A stretch of 64,000 nt of DNA, taken from positions 6,014,001-6,078,000 of the forward strand of contig NZ_JAGPYQ010000001.1 of NCBI RefSeq assembly GCF_018070025.1, written 5' to 3'. The position numbers were made by a program, and so were the translations under genes. Numbering within the stretch: position 1 is the stretch's first letter; each line of letters starts with the position of its first letter. This document shows, piece by piece, positions 49,299 through 58,182 of this stretch. Under the pieces are notes generated by a model. It had not been told where the DNA came from and searched no databases. It saw only the letters and a program-made list of their open reading frames with translations. This stretch comes from Streptomyces liliiviolaceus. Lineage in GTDB: Bacteria > Actinomycetota > Actinomycetes > Streptomycetales > Streptomycetaceae.

Positions 49299-50315
49299 TC
49301 AGACGACGGGACGGTTGCGGTAGCGGCCGACGAGTTCGCGGGCGGCGGCCTGCATCCGGGCGGGTGGCAGTCCGCGGGCCAGCAGGGTCAGATCGTCGAC
49401 GACCATGTCGCCGATGCTCAGGAAGGCGTCCGGGATGCCGCCCGCGCGGTGGGCGGACAGGACCAGGCCCTCCAGGGAGCGGGCGGGTTCGTCGGCCGCG
49501 ACGGGTTCGTCGGGCCAGACGTCGATGCCCGCGAGGAGACGGCCCTCGGCGACCCGGGCGAGCAGCGCGGGGAAGTCCACGACGGGTGCGCGGCTGACGA
49601 GGACGAGCCGCGCCCCGTCGGGCAGCAGTGCCAGCTCGCGCTCGCCGAGCAGCCGGCGGCTGTCGTCGGTGACGGTGGCGAGCACGAAGACGAAGGTGCT
49701 GCGGGCCAGCGTCTCGTCGAGCGTGGCCGGCACCAGGCCCTGTTCGCGCAGGACGGCGGGCGGCAGCCAGGGGTCGTACACGCGCAGGGTCGGGCGGAAG
49801 GGCGCGAGGAGCGGGAAGAGGCTGCGGCCGAGGTTCCCGAAGCCGATCAGGCCGATGTCGGCGCCGCGCAGCAGTACGGAGTCGGCGGTGCCCTCGGACA
49901 CGTACCGCTCCCGTCCGGCGCGGAAGGCACGGTCCTCGCGGCTGATGCCGCGTGCCAGGTCGAGGGCGAGCCCGAGGGCGTACTCGGCGACGGCCTGGGC
50001 GTAGGCGGGTCCGCAGCCCAGGACGTGGACGCCGCGGCGGAAGCATCCGTCGTAGTCGACGTTCGGAAAGAAGTTGCCCTCGATGTTGAGCAGGGCTCTC
50101 AACTCGCCCGCGCGGGCCAGGCGTTCGGCAGGCAGGTCGGGCTGGCCGACGACGGCGAAGGCGTCCGGCAGCGCCCGGTCGAAGGCGTACTCGCTGTCGG
50201 GCTCGACGACGGTGAAGAGGTCGTGGAGCCGGGCCAGCGTGTCCGGCCTGAAGACGCGTTCGACGGGGTGCGGGTCGGGGCGCAGGATCACGAGCGGCTT
50301 GTGCGGGGTGCTCAC
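49299..50315 (-). CDS. D-isomer-specific 2-hydroxyacid dehydrogenase
   Basis: This 338-residue NAD(P)-dependent dehydrogenase contains the Rossmann nucleotide-binding loop IGLIGFGNLGRSLFPLL. The catalytic positions are Arg (LVLVSRAPVVDF), Glu (GIDVWPDEPV) and His (VLSAHRAGGIP). In this family these reduce 2-keto acids or oxidise D-2-hydroxy acids. The GTG 50315 start follows AAGGAG. It is probably the first gene of an operon with the HAD phosphatase. With PhyH and AraC next door, the set could degrade a hydroxylated carboxylic acid or sugar acid, but this is not proven. Confidence 0.92.
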   Translation of the reverse strand: MSTPHKPLVILRPDPHPVERVFRPDTLARLHDLFTVVEPDSEYAFDRALPDAFAVVGQPDLPAERLARAGELRALLNIEGNFFPNVDYDGCFRRGVHVLGCGPAYAQAVAEYALGLALDLARGISREDRAFRAGRERYVSEGTADSVLLRGADIGLIGFGNLGRSLFPLLAPFRPTLRVYDPWLPPAVLREQGLVPATLDETLARSTFVFVLATVTDDSRRLLGERELALLPDGARLVLVSRAPVVDFPALLARVAEGRLLAGIDVWPDEPVAADEPARSLEGLVLSAHRAGGIPDAFLSIGDMVVDDLTLLARGLPPARMQAAARELVGRYRNRPVV

Positions 50316-50409
50316 GGCTCTCCTTGCATCCGTCACGGTTCTCCTGGCCCCCGTACGCACGGTAGCCCGGCGCCGCCGCTGCGGCAGCACGGCCGGTCGC
50401 TACCCGCGC

Positions 50410-53235
50410 TCAGGCCCCGGGAACCTCCCGCAGCGCCTCGGGCAGCACGTCGCGCAGTTGGGCGCGGGCCGTGACGCCCAGCTTGGGGAAGATCCGGTAG
50501 AGGTGGAAGCCGACCGTGCGGGGCGACAGGAAGATGCGTTCGCCGATCTCGCGGTTGGTCAGGCCCGCCGCGGCGAGCCGGGCGATCTGCAGTTGCTGCG
50601 GGGTGAGTTCGGACAGGTCCGTCTCCTGGCCGGGGCCTGCGGTGGCGTGGACGCCCGCCGCCCGCAGTTCCGCGAGGGTGCGTTCCGTCCACGGCCGGGC
50701 GCCGAGGTTCTCGAAGACCTCCAGGGCGGCGGAGAGCAGGGGCCGTGCCTCGGTGGCGCGTCGGCGGCGGCGCAGCCATTCCGCGTAGTCGAGCCGCGTC
50801 TGGGCGCGCTCGAAGGGCCAGCGGTCGCCCGTCGGACGGCCGAGCGACCGCTGGAAGTGCCGTTCGGCGTCGTCCGGTTCGGCCAGCAGGGCGTGGGCGC
50901 GGTCCACCAGGGCGGCGAGGCGCGGGGACACCTCGCCCTCGGCGTGCCGCCGTCCGGCCGCGTCGAGGACCGCCCGTGCCTCCCCGGCGCGCCCGGTGCG
51001 TACGGCGACGGCCGCGAGGTCGGCGAGGTGGTAGTCGGAGGCGTGGAAGTGCAGGGGTTCGCCGTCCTGGGTGAAGACGGCGCGGAAACGGTCGTACGCC
51101 GTCGCGTGGTCGCCCTCGGCCTGCGCCGCGGCGCCCAGCGCGTAGTGGGCCCGCACCTTCAGACTGCGGCAGGTGGGCAGGTCCACGCCGTGGACGGCGC
51201 GCTGCACCGCGGTGCGCGCCGCGTCCGGGTCGCCGCGCAGGGCGAGCAGGGTGGCCCCGAGGATAGGCGAGCCCGCGACCACGTTCTCCAGACCGCCCTC
51301 GGCCGCCGTGCGGTACGCCTCGTCGAGGGACGCGCGGGCCGCCGTCCACGCGCCGCTCTCGTACTGGGCGAGCGCGAGGGCCTGGGCCACGGTGGCGTTG
51401 GCTCCCCCGGTCGGCGAACGGCGCAGGTGCTCCAGCGCGGCACCCAGGAGCCGGACGGCCTCGCCGGTCTCGTCGAGCACCCAGGCCGCCGCGCCCCAGG
51501 TGATCAGCTGGGAGAGCGGCCGGTCCCGTACGGGGCCGCTCTCGCCGTCGGCCGGCGGACCGCCCCGGCCGGCGCCGTCCCGGTCGGCGTGGAGCAGGGC
51601 GAGTGCCTGGGTGCGGTGGCGCAGGGGGTCCGTGCCCGCCAGGATCCACAGGCGGTCGCTGTCGTCCTCCTGCTCGGGGACACGTTCGGCGATCCGCACG
51701 ATCTTCTCGCGGTGCGCGGGCTCCCCCGAGTTGTACGCCGGTGTCGTGGCCGTCGCCAGCGCGTCCAGGGCGAGGACGGGGTTCTCCTCGGTCGCGGCGT
51801 CCGCGAGCGGCAGCAGATAGCCGAGCGAGCCCTCGAACTGGGTGGTGACCGCGAGCGCCCAGCCCGCACGCAGCGAGGCCTCGGCGAGCACGGCGGGGTC
51901 CTCGGTGAGCGCGGTGACCCGGGCGGTGATCTCGGCGACCCAGCGGGGATGTCCCGCGTACATCGCCATGGTCGCGGCGCGGACCAGGCGGCGGGCCCGG
52001 TCGGCGGGGTCGGGGCTGAGCTGGGCCGCGCGCTCCAGCGCGGTGGCGGCGGCCGCGTACCCGCCCCGGCGCCGGGCCCGGCCCGCGCCGGCCTCCAGTT
52101 CCTCGGCGACGCCCTCGTCCACGCCCTCGACGGCGGCGGCGCGGTGCCAGGCGCGGCGGTCCGGGTCGCCGGTGAAGACCTCGGCGAGGGACAGATGGGC
52201 CGCGTGCCGCTGGGCGTAGGTCGCCGACTGGTAGACGGCCGAGCGGATCAGCGGGTGCCGGAAGCGGAGCCGGCCGTCGTCGATGCGGATCAGTCCGGCC
52301 CGCTCGGCGGGGTGCCAGTCGGCGGGGGTCGTGTCGGGGGCCGCGGCCGACAGGATGAGGGGCAGCTCGGCGGTCTCCGCGGCGGCGGCCAGCAGGAGCA
52401 GTTGCCGGGTGGCGGGCGGCAGTGCGGGCAGGTCCTGGGCGAAGATCGCCTCCAGGCGGTCGGTGAGGGGCAGCGAGCCCCGGGCGGCACTCGGGTCGCG
52501 GGCCACGGCCCTGGCCAGCTCGACCAGTGCGAGGGGCACCCCGGCGGCCTCGTCGAGGATGCGGGAGCGGGCCCGGCCCGCGGGGGCCTCCGGCTGGAGG
52601 TCGAGGAGGCGTCCGGCCGACGCGGCGTCCAGCGGGTCGACGCTCAGCAGCGGGAACTCCCGGGCGAACTGCGCGGGTACGGACTGGTCGCGGGCCGCGA
52701 CCAGCAGCGCGACGGGCTCGCCCTCCAGACGCCGGGCCACGAAGGCGAGGGTGTCGAGCGTGCCCACGTCGAGCCAGTGGGCGTCGTCCACCACCAGCAG
52801 CACCGGGCCGCGCGCGGCGAGGTCGGAGAGGAGCGTGAGCGCGCCGAGGGAGGTGAGCAGCGGGTTCTGGGCGCTGTCGGGTTCCGCGCCCTCGTCCAGC
52901 CCGAACACACCGAGCAGGGCTGTTCGTTGACGTGCGGGAAGCTCCTGGGCGAGGTCCAGCACCGGGCGCAGCAGTTGATGGAGTCCGGCGAAGGGCAGCC
53001 CCGACTCGACCTCGCAGCCCGTGCAGCGCAGCACCCGTACGCCGGCGGCGCGGGCGGTCCGGCAGGCCTCGTCCAGGAGGACGCTCTTGCCCGAGCCCGG
53101 GCTCCCGGTGACCACCAGCACACCGGTTCCGGGAGGTTCCGTCGCCGGGTCCGCCGAGGACAGCCCCTTCACGAGCGAGGTCAGCACGGCCAGTTCGCGG
53201 TCTCTGCCGACGATCCAGGCGCCGTCGTCCGTCAC
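50410..53235 (-). CDS. large ATP-binding LuxR-family regulator (LAL type)
   Basis: This 941-residue regulator has an N-terminal AAA-type ATPase domain with Walker A GSPGSGKS (44-51) and Walker B VLLVVDDAHWLD. A long TPR-like helical middle follows, then a C-terminal LuxR HTH (LTPQQLQIARLAAAGLTNREIGERIFLSPRTVGFHLYRIFPKLGV). LAL proteins typically activate catabolic or antibiotic genes on binding an inducer such as a maltooligosaccharide. GTG 53235 follows AAGGAG. It stands alone, 519 nt from the next gene, with three dispersed repeats upstream. The target is unknown. Confidence 0.93.
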   Translation of the reverse strand: MTDDGAWIVGRDRELAVLTSLVKGLSSADPATEPPGTGVLVVTGSPGSGKSVLLDEACRTARAAGVRVLRCTGCEVESGLPFAGLHQLLRPVLDLAQELPARQRTALLGVFGLDEGAEPDSAQNPLLTSLGALTLLSDLAARGPVLLVVDDAHWLDVGTLDTLAFVARRLEGEPVALLVAARDQSVPAQFAREFPLLSVDPLDAASAGRLLDLQPEAPAGRARSRILDEAAGVPLALVELARAVARDPSAARGSLPLTDRLEAIFAQDLPALPPATRQLLLLAAAAETAELPLILSAAAPDTTPADWHPAERAGLIRIDDGRLRFRHPLIRSAVYQSATYAQRHAAHLSLAEVFTGDPDRRAWHRAAAVEGVDEGVAEELEAGAGRARRRGGYAAAATALERAAQLSPDPADRARRLVRAATMAMYAGHPRWVAEITARVTALTEDPAVLAEASLRAGWALAVTTQFEGSLGYLLPLADAATEENPVLALDALATATTPAYNSGEPAHREKIVRIAERVPEQEDDSDRLWILAGTDPLRHRTQALALLHADRDGAGRGGPPADGESGPVRDRPLSQLITWGAAAWVLDETGEAVRLLGAALEHLRRSPTGGANATVAQALALAQYESGAWTAARASLDEAYRTAAEGGLENVVAGSPILGATLLALRGDPDAARTAVQRAVHGVDLPTCRSLKVRAHYALGAAAQAEGDHATAYDRFRAVFTQDGEPLHFHASDYHLADLAAVAVRTGRAGEARAVLDAAGRRHAEGEVSPRLAALVDRAHALLAEPDDAERHFQRSLGRPTGDRWPFERAQTRLDYAEWLRRRRRATEARPLLSAALEVFENLGARPWTERTLAELRAAGVHATAGPGQETDLSELTPQQLQIARLAAAGLTNREIGERIFLSPRTVGFHLYRIFPKLGVTARAQLRDVLPEALREVPGA

Positions 53236-53350
53236 ACGTCTCCTTCCGCTGATCCCGTGACCCTCGCCACTTCGGAAGAAATGCCCGACCGTCACACCAT
53301 ATGCACGATTATCACGCACGAACCCATTCCCCATGGCACCGGGTGCCCCA

Positions 53351-53370
53351 GGGGCACGGGGAACCGCACG
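53351..53370 (+). repeat. dispersed GC-rich repeat, copy 4 (degenerate)
   Basis: GGGGCACGGGGAACCGCACG differs from the core at three positions and is the most diverged copy. Confidence 0.75.
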
Positions 53371-53423
53371 CCCAACCCCCACCGACCCACACCCGAACTC
53401 CCACCCGCGACCCCACCCACCCA

Positions 53424-53443
53424 GGGGCGCGGGGAACTGCGCG
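53424..53443 (+). repeat. dispersed GC-rich repeat, copy 5
   Basis: A perfect core followed by CTCAACCCCCACGCACCCGC. Confidence 0.85.
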
Positions 53444-53498
53444 CTCAACCCCCACGCACCCGCACCCGAAAAACCAACCGGCCACCCACACCCACCCA

Positions 53499-53518
53499 GG
53501 GGCGCGGGGAACTGCGCG
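53499..53518 (+). repeat. dispersed GC-rich repeat, copy 6
   Basis: A perfect core 75 nt after copy 5, with the same trailer type. Confidence 0.85.
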
Positions 53519-53754
53519 ACCAGCCCCCACCCACCCGCACCCGACAACCCCACCGGGGCCCGGGGCCGGGCCCGCCCAAACCCCCGCGAACTTGACGCAC
53601 AAACCCCCCACACGCTTTGATCCAAACGCCGAGGCCCACACCCCGGCACCCAGAGGTGCGCCCAGCCGGTGGACGAGCTCCGCAGTCCGGCCAAAGTCGC
53701 CAGGACCGTCACGGAGTCCGAGGCGGGGCCGCACTCGCGATCGATGGAGCGGAC

Positions 53755-54636
53755 ATGCCCGCCAAGCGTGGCCCCCGCACGGGATTCCTCAGGGCCGCCG
53801 CCGCCCTGGTCACCCTCGCGGCCCTGGCCTCCTGCACGTCGGACGGGGACGCCAAGGACCCCGCCGACACCCCGGACAGCACCACCAGCACCCGCAGCAC
53901 CGACAGCGCGAAGCCGAGTTCCGGAACCGTCCGGCTACCCCCCGTGCCCGACGGGTTCGACTACCAGATCGGCGGCGCCTACACCCCGCCGTCCGGCGTC
54001 AGGATCGTCGCGCGCGACCGCACCGCCGACCCCGCGCGCGGTCTCTACAACATCTGTTACGTCAACGCCTTCCAGGCCCAGCCCGACGAACAGGACGACT
54101 GGCCCGACGACCTGCTGCTGCGGGACGAGAACGGCGAGGTCGTCATCGACGCCGACTGGGACGAGGCGCTGCTCGACATCGGCACACCCGCCAAGCGCAA
54201 GCGCGTCGCGGCCCGGGTCGACGAGTGGATCGACGGCTGCGCGGACAAGGGGTTCGACGCGGTCGAGCCGGACAACTACGACAGCTACACCCGTTCCGAC
54301 GGCCTGCTGAACGCGGACGACGCCGTGTCCTTCATCAAGCTGCTCTCGCAGCGCGCGCACGCGCGGGGGCTGGCCATCGCCCAGAAGAACACCGTGGAGC
54401 TGGCGGACGAGCGCTCCCGTGCCGGGCTCGACTTCGCCGTGGTGGAGGAGTGCGGCGCGTACGACGAGTGCGGTGCGTACGCGGACGCCTTCGACGACAA
54501 GGCCGTCGTCGTGGAGTACACCGACAAGGGCTTCGAGAAGGCCCTCGCGGGCTTCGGCGACCGGCTGAGCATCGTGCGCCGTGACATGCAGGTGTCGACG
54601 CCCGACAGCGACGACTACGTCCGCGAGACCGGCTGA
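53755..54636 (+). CDS. GH114-like endo-alpha-1,4-polygalactosaminidase-type lipoprotein
   Basis: This 293-residue surface protein has a signal peptide and lipobox LAALASC (Cys27), then a Ser/Thr/Asp-rich linker. The TM1410/GH114-type barrel shows NICYVNAFQAQPDEQDDW, DWDEALLDIGTPAKRKRVAARVDEWIDGCADKGFDAVEPDNYD (catalytic-type Glu/Asp in VEPDN), GLAIAQKNTVE and FAVVEECGAYDEC. GH114 enzymes hydrolyse galactosamine-rich exopolysaccharides. ATG 53755 follows GGAG. It is convergent with a flavoprotein gene. It could be a polysaccharide-degrading or biofilm-active enzyme. Confidence 0.85.
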   Translation: MPAKRGPRTGFLRAAAALVTLAALASCTSDGDAKDPADTPDSTTSTRSTDSAKPSSGTVRLPPVPDGFDYQIGGAYTPPSGVRIVARDRTADPARGLYNICYVNAFQAQPDEQDDWPDDLLLRDENGEVVIDADWDEALLDIGTPAKRKRVAARVDEWIDGCADKGFDAVEPDNYDSYTRSDGLLNADDAVSFIKLLSQRAHARGLAIAQKNTVELADERSRAGLDFAVVEECGAYDECGAYADAFDDKAVVVEYTDKGFEKALAGFGDRLSIVRRDMQVSTPDSDDYVRETG

Positions 54637-54667
54637 CCCCGGCCCGGCACTCACCACGCACCGCGGG

Positions 54668-55183
54668 TCAGCGGGCCAGCAGATCGAGCGCCTGCTCCCA
54701 GCGGAACCCGCGCTGTTCGGGTCCGCCGAAGGCGTGCTCCCCGAACCGGACCCCCATCCCGCGCAGCCTCTTCAGGCTGTCCTGATAGGCGGGGTGGGCG
54801 GTCAACGCCTCGCTCACACAGGGCAGTACGGAGATCGGCACCCCCATCCCGTACGCCTCGCAGAGCGTGCCCAGCGCGAGCGTGTCGGAGATTCCGGCCG
54901 CCCATTTGTTGACGGTGTTGAAGGTCGCGGGCGCCACGGCGACGGCGTCCGGGTCGGGGAACGGGCGCGGATCGCCGGGCGAACGCCAGGCGGACCTGAC
55001 CGGCCGCGCCGTCCGCGCCTCGACCGCCGCGACGTCGAAGAAGCCCGTCGCCACCGGGGTCGCGATCACGCCGACCTCCCAGTTCCGCTCCTGCGCCAAG
55101 GAGATCAACTCGCCGACGCCGTCGGCGACTCCGGCCGCGCAGACGACGACGTACAGGAAGGGCTTGCGGGCCTGTTCGGTCAC
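54668..55183 (-). CDS. flavoprotein of the phosphopantothenoylcysteine-decarboxylase-like (HFCD) family
   Basis: This 171-residue soluble protein has the family's nucleotide-binding strand LYVVVCAAGVADGVGELISLAQ. A segment DAVAVAPATFNTVNKWAAGISDTLAL follows, carrying the APATFNTxNKxAxGIxD pattern typical of FMN-binding HFCD proteins. The usual decarboxylase His is not obvious, so its role may be FMN binding or an unknown oxidative decarboxylation. GTG 55183 starts 9 nt after the stop of the DUF1348-type gene, so the two form an operon behind the TetR-type divergent promoter. Confidence 0.8.
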   Translation of the reverse strand: MTEQARKPFLYVVVCAAGVADGVGELISLAQERNWEVGVIATPVATGFFDVAAVEARTARPVRSAWRSPGDPRPFPDPDAVAVAPATFNTVNKWAAGISDTLALGTLCEAYGMGVPISVLPCVSEALTAHPAYQDSLKRLRGMGVRFGEHAFGGPEQRGFRWEQALDLLAR

Positions 55184-55192
55184 CCGGGAACC

Positions 55193-55657
55193 CTACTCAA
55201 CCGGGAAGGACCGCCCCCGCTCGGCGTCCGGCCGCGGGCCGAGGATCCGGCGCTCCTTCTCCTCGATCGGCACGTCGTTGATGCTGGCCTCGCGCCGCGT
55301 CATCAGACCGTGCTCGTCGAACTCCCACAGTTCGTTGCCGTACGAGCGCCACCACTGGCCGTCCGTGTCACGGCACTCGTACTGGAAGCGGACGGCGATG
55401 CGGTTGCCGTCGAAGGCCCAGAGGTCCTTGCGCAGGGCGTACTCCTCCTCGCGCCGCCACTTCGCGGTGAGCAGTTCCACGATCTGGGCGCGCCCGGTGA
55501 CGAAGGTGTCGCGGTTGCGCCAGACCGAGTCCTGCGAGTAGGCGAGGGAGACCTTCCGCGGATCGCGGGTGTTCCAGGCGTCCTCGGCCGCCTGGACCTT
55601 CCGTGCGGCGGTCTCGCGGGTGAAGGGCGGCAGCGGCGGGCGGTCGGCGTCGGTCAT
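55193..55657 (-). CDS. SnoaL/NTF2-like protein (DUF1348 family)
   Basis: This 154-residue small alpha+beta protein has the family's conserved features: [47 protein letters not shown] and [33 protein letters not shown]. No catalytic residues are established. ATG 55657 follows GAGGGGAC. It is the first gene after the two-operator divergent promoter shared with a TetR regulator, which predicts tight control. Such proteins often sit in stress- or detoxification-linked loci. Confidence 0.88.
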   Translation of the reverse strand: MTDADRPPLPPFTRETAARKVQAAEDAWNTRDPRKVSLAYSQDSVWRNRDTFVTGRAQIVELLTAKWRREEEYALRKDLWAFDGNRIAVRFQYECRDTDGQWWRSYGNELWEFDEHGLMTRREASINDVPIEEKERRILGPRPDAERGRSFPVE

Positions 55658-55719
55658 ACGGAGTCCCCTCGGAGTGGGCTCGCCGGTGAGCAGGCACGGG
55701 CTTCGGGCCGGCACAGGCT

Positions 55720-55737
55720 GGAGAACGTACGTTCTCC
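55720..55737. promoter_or_regulatory. TetR-type operator 1
   Basis: GGAGAACGTACGTTCTCC is an 18-bp perfect palindrome between divergent starts. Its half-site GAGAAC recurs at 55756. Confidence 0.75.
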
Positions 55738-55755
55738 GCGGTCGCTGCTAACGTA

Positions 55756-55771
55756 GAGAACGGTGGTTCTC
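55756..55771. promoter_or_regulatory. TetR-type operator 2
   Basis: GAGAACGGTGGTTCTC has the same GAGAAC/GTTCTC half-sites with a 4-nt spacer, centred 35 bp from operator 1. Confidence 0.75.
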
Positions 55772-55814
55772 GCGTCAAGACGGGCCACCAGGACACCGAG
55801 GAGTGAGCCGGTAC

Positions 55815-56414
55815 ATGGAGAGCGCGGTCGCCAGGGAACAGGCCCTGGACGCGGCGGAGACCCTGTTCTACGGGCGCGGCATACAGTCCGTCGGCATGGA
55901 CGACGTCCGTGGCGCCTCCGGGGTCTCCCTCAAGCGGCTCTACCAGCTGTTCCCCGCCAAGGAGCAACTGGTGGTGGCCTACCTGGAGCGGCGCGACCTC
56001 CGCTGGCGGCAGCGGCTCGCCGAGTACGTGGACGACCCCGCGCACGCTCACACGGACGCACGGCAGCGCGTCCTCGCCGTCTTCGACTGGCTGGGCCGGT
56101 GGTTCCGCGAGCCCGACTTCCGCGGCTGCGCCTGGATCAACTCCTACGGGGAGCTGGGCGCCGTGTCGGAGCCGGTGGCCGAGCAGGTCCGCGCCCACAA
56201 GCGGGCCTTCCGGGAGTATCTGGGCCGCCTGGTGGCCGACGCGGGACTGCCCGCCGAACTGGCCGGGCAGCTGCAGCTGCTTGCGGAGGGCGCGATGGTC
56301 ACCGCCGCCGTCGAACGGAGCGCGGAACCCGCCGCCCGGGCCGGCCGGGCGGCCCGGGCGCTGATCGAGGCGTACGGCGCATCCGATCCGGACGGCGTGC
56401 CGGTCGGCCATTGA
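55815..56414 (+). CDS. TetR-family repressor
   Basis: This is a roughly 199-residue regulator with an N-terminal HTH (about 3-52: EQALDAAETLFYGRGIQSVGMDDVRGASGVSLKRLYQLFPAKEQL). A helical ligand domain with a TetR_C-like end carries GCAWINSYGEL. ATG 55815 is placed 11 nt after GAGGAG; a GTG at 55803 overlaps that motif. It is divergent from the DUF1348/flavoprotein operon across two matching palindromes, so it most likely represses itself and that operon. The inducer is unknown. Confidence 0.9.
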   Translation: MESAVAREQALDAAETLFYGRGIQSVGMDDVRGASGVSLKRLYQLFPAKEQLVVAYLERRDLRWRQRLAEYVDDPAHAHTDARQRVLAVFDWLGRWFREPDFRGCAWINSYGELGAVSEPVAEQVRAHKRAFREYLGRLVADAGLPAELAGQLQLLAEGAMVTAAVERSAEPAARAGRAARALIEAYGASDPDGVPVGH

Positions 56415-56442
56415 CTGACACCGCGCCGGGTTGCAGACTCCA

Positions 56443-56456
56443 ATTGAAGATTCAAT
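56443..56456. promoter_or_regulatory. palindrome upstream of the aldehyde dehydrogenase gene
   Basis: ATTGAAGATTCAAT is a perfect 14-bp inverted repeat (ATTGAA-GA-TTCAAT) in the gap between the TetR and dehydrogenase genes. Confidence 0.5.
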
Positions 56457-56535
56457 GGACGATTGTTCACCAGGCGAACGCGGGCGTTCCGTCGCGGAGC
56501 GCGTCGCGCGCGTCGACCGACGGGAAGAGCCGCGC

Positions 56536-57996
56536 ATGACCCTCCATCGTGACCTGCTGATCGGCGGCAAGGACCAGCCCGCGGTCTCCGGCCGCACCGC
56601 CGAGGACGTGAACCCCTACAGCTCACAGCTGTACGCCACGGTCGCCGCGGCCGGCGTCGAGGACGTCACCCGGGCCGTGGACGCCGCCGACGCCGCGTTC
56701 GAGGGATGGGCCGCGCTCGGTCCCGCGCAGCGGCGCAAGATCTTCCTCACCGCGGCCGACCTCCTGGAGGCCCGCACCGAGGACGCCGTACGGATCATGG
56801 CGGGCGAGGTGGGCGGCACCCGGCCCTGGGCCATGTTCAACGTCGGTCTCGCCGCGAACATCCTCCGTGAGGCCGCCGCCGCGGTGACCGCGCCGCGCGG
56901 AGAGGTCCTGAGCGCCCAGGAGGAGGGCGCGCTGGGTCTCGCGGTCCGTGAACCGGTCGGTGTCGTGGCCGCCTTCTCGCCGTGGAACGCCCCGGTCATC
57001 CTGGGGGTACGGGCCGTCGCCGCGCCGCTCGCCGCGGGCAACACCGTGGTGATGAAGCCCAGCGAGGACGCGCCGATCGCCTGCGGCCTGTTCATCGCGG
57101 ACATCCTGCGCGAGGCGGGCCTGCCCGACGGCGTACTGAACGTGATCACGAACGCCCCCGAGGACGCGGCCGCCATCGCCGAGGCCCTGGTCGCCGACGA
57201 GCGCGTACGGGCCGTCAACTTCACCGGCTCCACCAACGTCGGCCGGATCATCGGGGTGCACGCGGCCCGGCATCTGAAGCCCGCGGTCCTCGAACTCGGC
57301 GGCAAGAACTCGGTGATCGTGCTGGCCGACGCCGATGTCGACTACGCGGTCGACGCGGCCGTGTTCTCCGTCTTCATGAACTCCGGTCAGATCTGCATGT
57401 CCGCCGACCGGATCCTCGTGCACGAGAGCCTGGCCGAGGAGTTCACGGCGAAGTTCACCGCGAAGACCGAGTCGCTCGCGTCCGGCGACCCGGCCGATCC
57501 GCACACCGTCGTCGGCCCGCTCGTCACCCTGGACGCCGCCCGCCGGGTCGCGGCGCTCGTGGCGGACGCCGTCGACAAGGGCGCGACCGTCCTCACCGGG
57601 GGCGCCGCCCCCGAGGGAGCCGTGCATCCGGCGACCGTCCTGACCGACCTGCCGGAGGAGGCCGAGCTGTACCGCGGGGAGGCCTTCGGTCCGCTCGCCG
57701 TGATCAGCGCGTTCGCCACGGACGACGAGGCCGTCTCCTTCGCCAACTCCACGGAGCACGGGCTGACCTGCGGGATCATCACCGAGAACGGCACCCATGG
57801 GCTCAGGGTCGCCCGCCGCATCCGTACCGGCATCGTGCATGTAAACGACCAGTCGGTCGCCGACGAACCGAACGCCCCCTTCGGCGGCTTCAAGGGCAGC
57901 GGGTACGGGCGCTTCGGCGGGCGCTGGGGCATCGAGGCGTTCAGCAACACCCGCTGGGTGACCCTGGCCACGCAGCAGGCGCACTTCCCGTTCTGA
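56536..57996 (+). CDS. NAD(P)-dependent aldehyde dehydrogenase (benzaldehyde/vanillin dehydrogenase type)
   Basis: This 486-residue enzyme oxidises an aldehyde to its acid. It has the catalytic Glu253 (LELGGKN) and nucleophilic Cys287 (NSGQICMSAD), the NAD-binding FTGSTNVGR, the oxyanion Asn in SPWNAP, and the C-terminal PFGGFKGSGYGRFGG. The sequence style (ADRILVHESLAEEF, VADEPNAPFGG) matches aryl-aldehyde dehydrogenases, though that is only suggestive. ATG 56536 follows GGAAGAG. It is transcribed from the gap after the TetR gene and carries its own palindrome. A hairpin follows the stop. Confidence 0.92.
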   Translation: MTLHRDLLIGGKDQPAVSGRTAEDVNPYSSQLYATVAAAGVEDVTRAVDAADAAFEGWAALGPAQRRKIFLTAADLLEARTEDAVRIMAGEVGGTRPWAMFNVGLAANILREAAAAVTAPRGEVLSAQEEGALGLAVREPVGVVAAFSPWNAPVILGVRAVAAPLAAGNTVVMKPSEDAPIACGLFIADILREAGLPDGVLNVITNAPEDAAAIAEALVADERVRAVNFTGSTNVGRIIGVHAARHLKPAVLELGGKNSVIVLADADVDYAVDAAVFSVFMNSGQICMSADRILVHESLAEEFTAKFTAKTESLASGDPADPHTVVGPLVTLDAARRVAALVADAVDKGATVLTGGAAPEGAVHPATVLTDLPEEAELYRGEAFGPLAVISAFATDDEAVSFANSTEHGLTCGIITENGTHGLRVARRIRTGIVHVNDQSVADEPNAPFGGFKGSGYGRFGGRWGIEAFSNTRWVTLATQQAHFPF

Positions 57997-58025
57997 CCGG
58001 TCGAGCGGTGACTCCCGACCGGTCA
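57994..58025. terminator. possible terminator after the aldehyde dehydrogenase gene
   Basis: TGACCGGTCG (57994-58003) and CGACCGGTCA (58016-58025) form a 10-bp stem. The 5' arm includes the stop codon. No U tract follows. Confidence 0.45.
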
Positions 58026-58182
58026 GGTCGTGACTCGTACGGGCGTACTCGGGCAGGTGTGAGGGTGAAACGTCTCGTGCGGGATGAAAAGAGCGAGGCG
58101 AGCGTGTTGAAATCCGAGTCGGCAGGGGCCGGCGGCAGTCGGCACGAGCCTGCACGAGTCGTACACGACGACGATCGATGGG

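Larger units (their letters stand above)
53236..53754. other. 519-nt intergenic region packed with dispersed repeats
   Basis: The region holds three copies of the GC-rich repeat (53351, 53424 and 53499), each followed by a C/A-rich trailer (CACCCGCACCCGA). The tandem arrangement gives a period of about 75 nt. It separates two divergent starts. I found no reliable gene or promoter. Confidence 0.6.

Noticed and set aside
48604..50046. 480-codon minus-strand frame joining the HAD and dehydrogenase genes
   Set aside because: The upstream part is a wrong frame of the dehydrogenase; the HAD protein starts at 49281.
53301..54584. 427-codon plus-strand frame across the repeats and the GH114 gene
   Set aside because: It translates the repeat array and a wrong frame of the GH114-like gene; the proper frame begins at 53755 with a lipobox.
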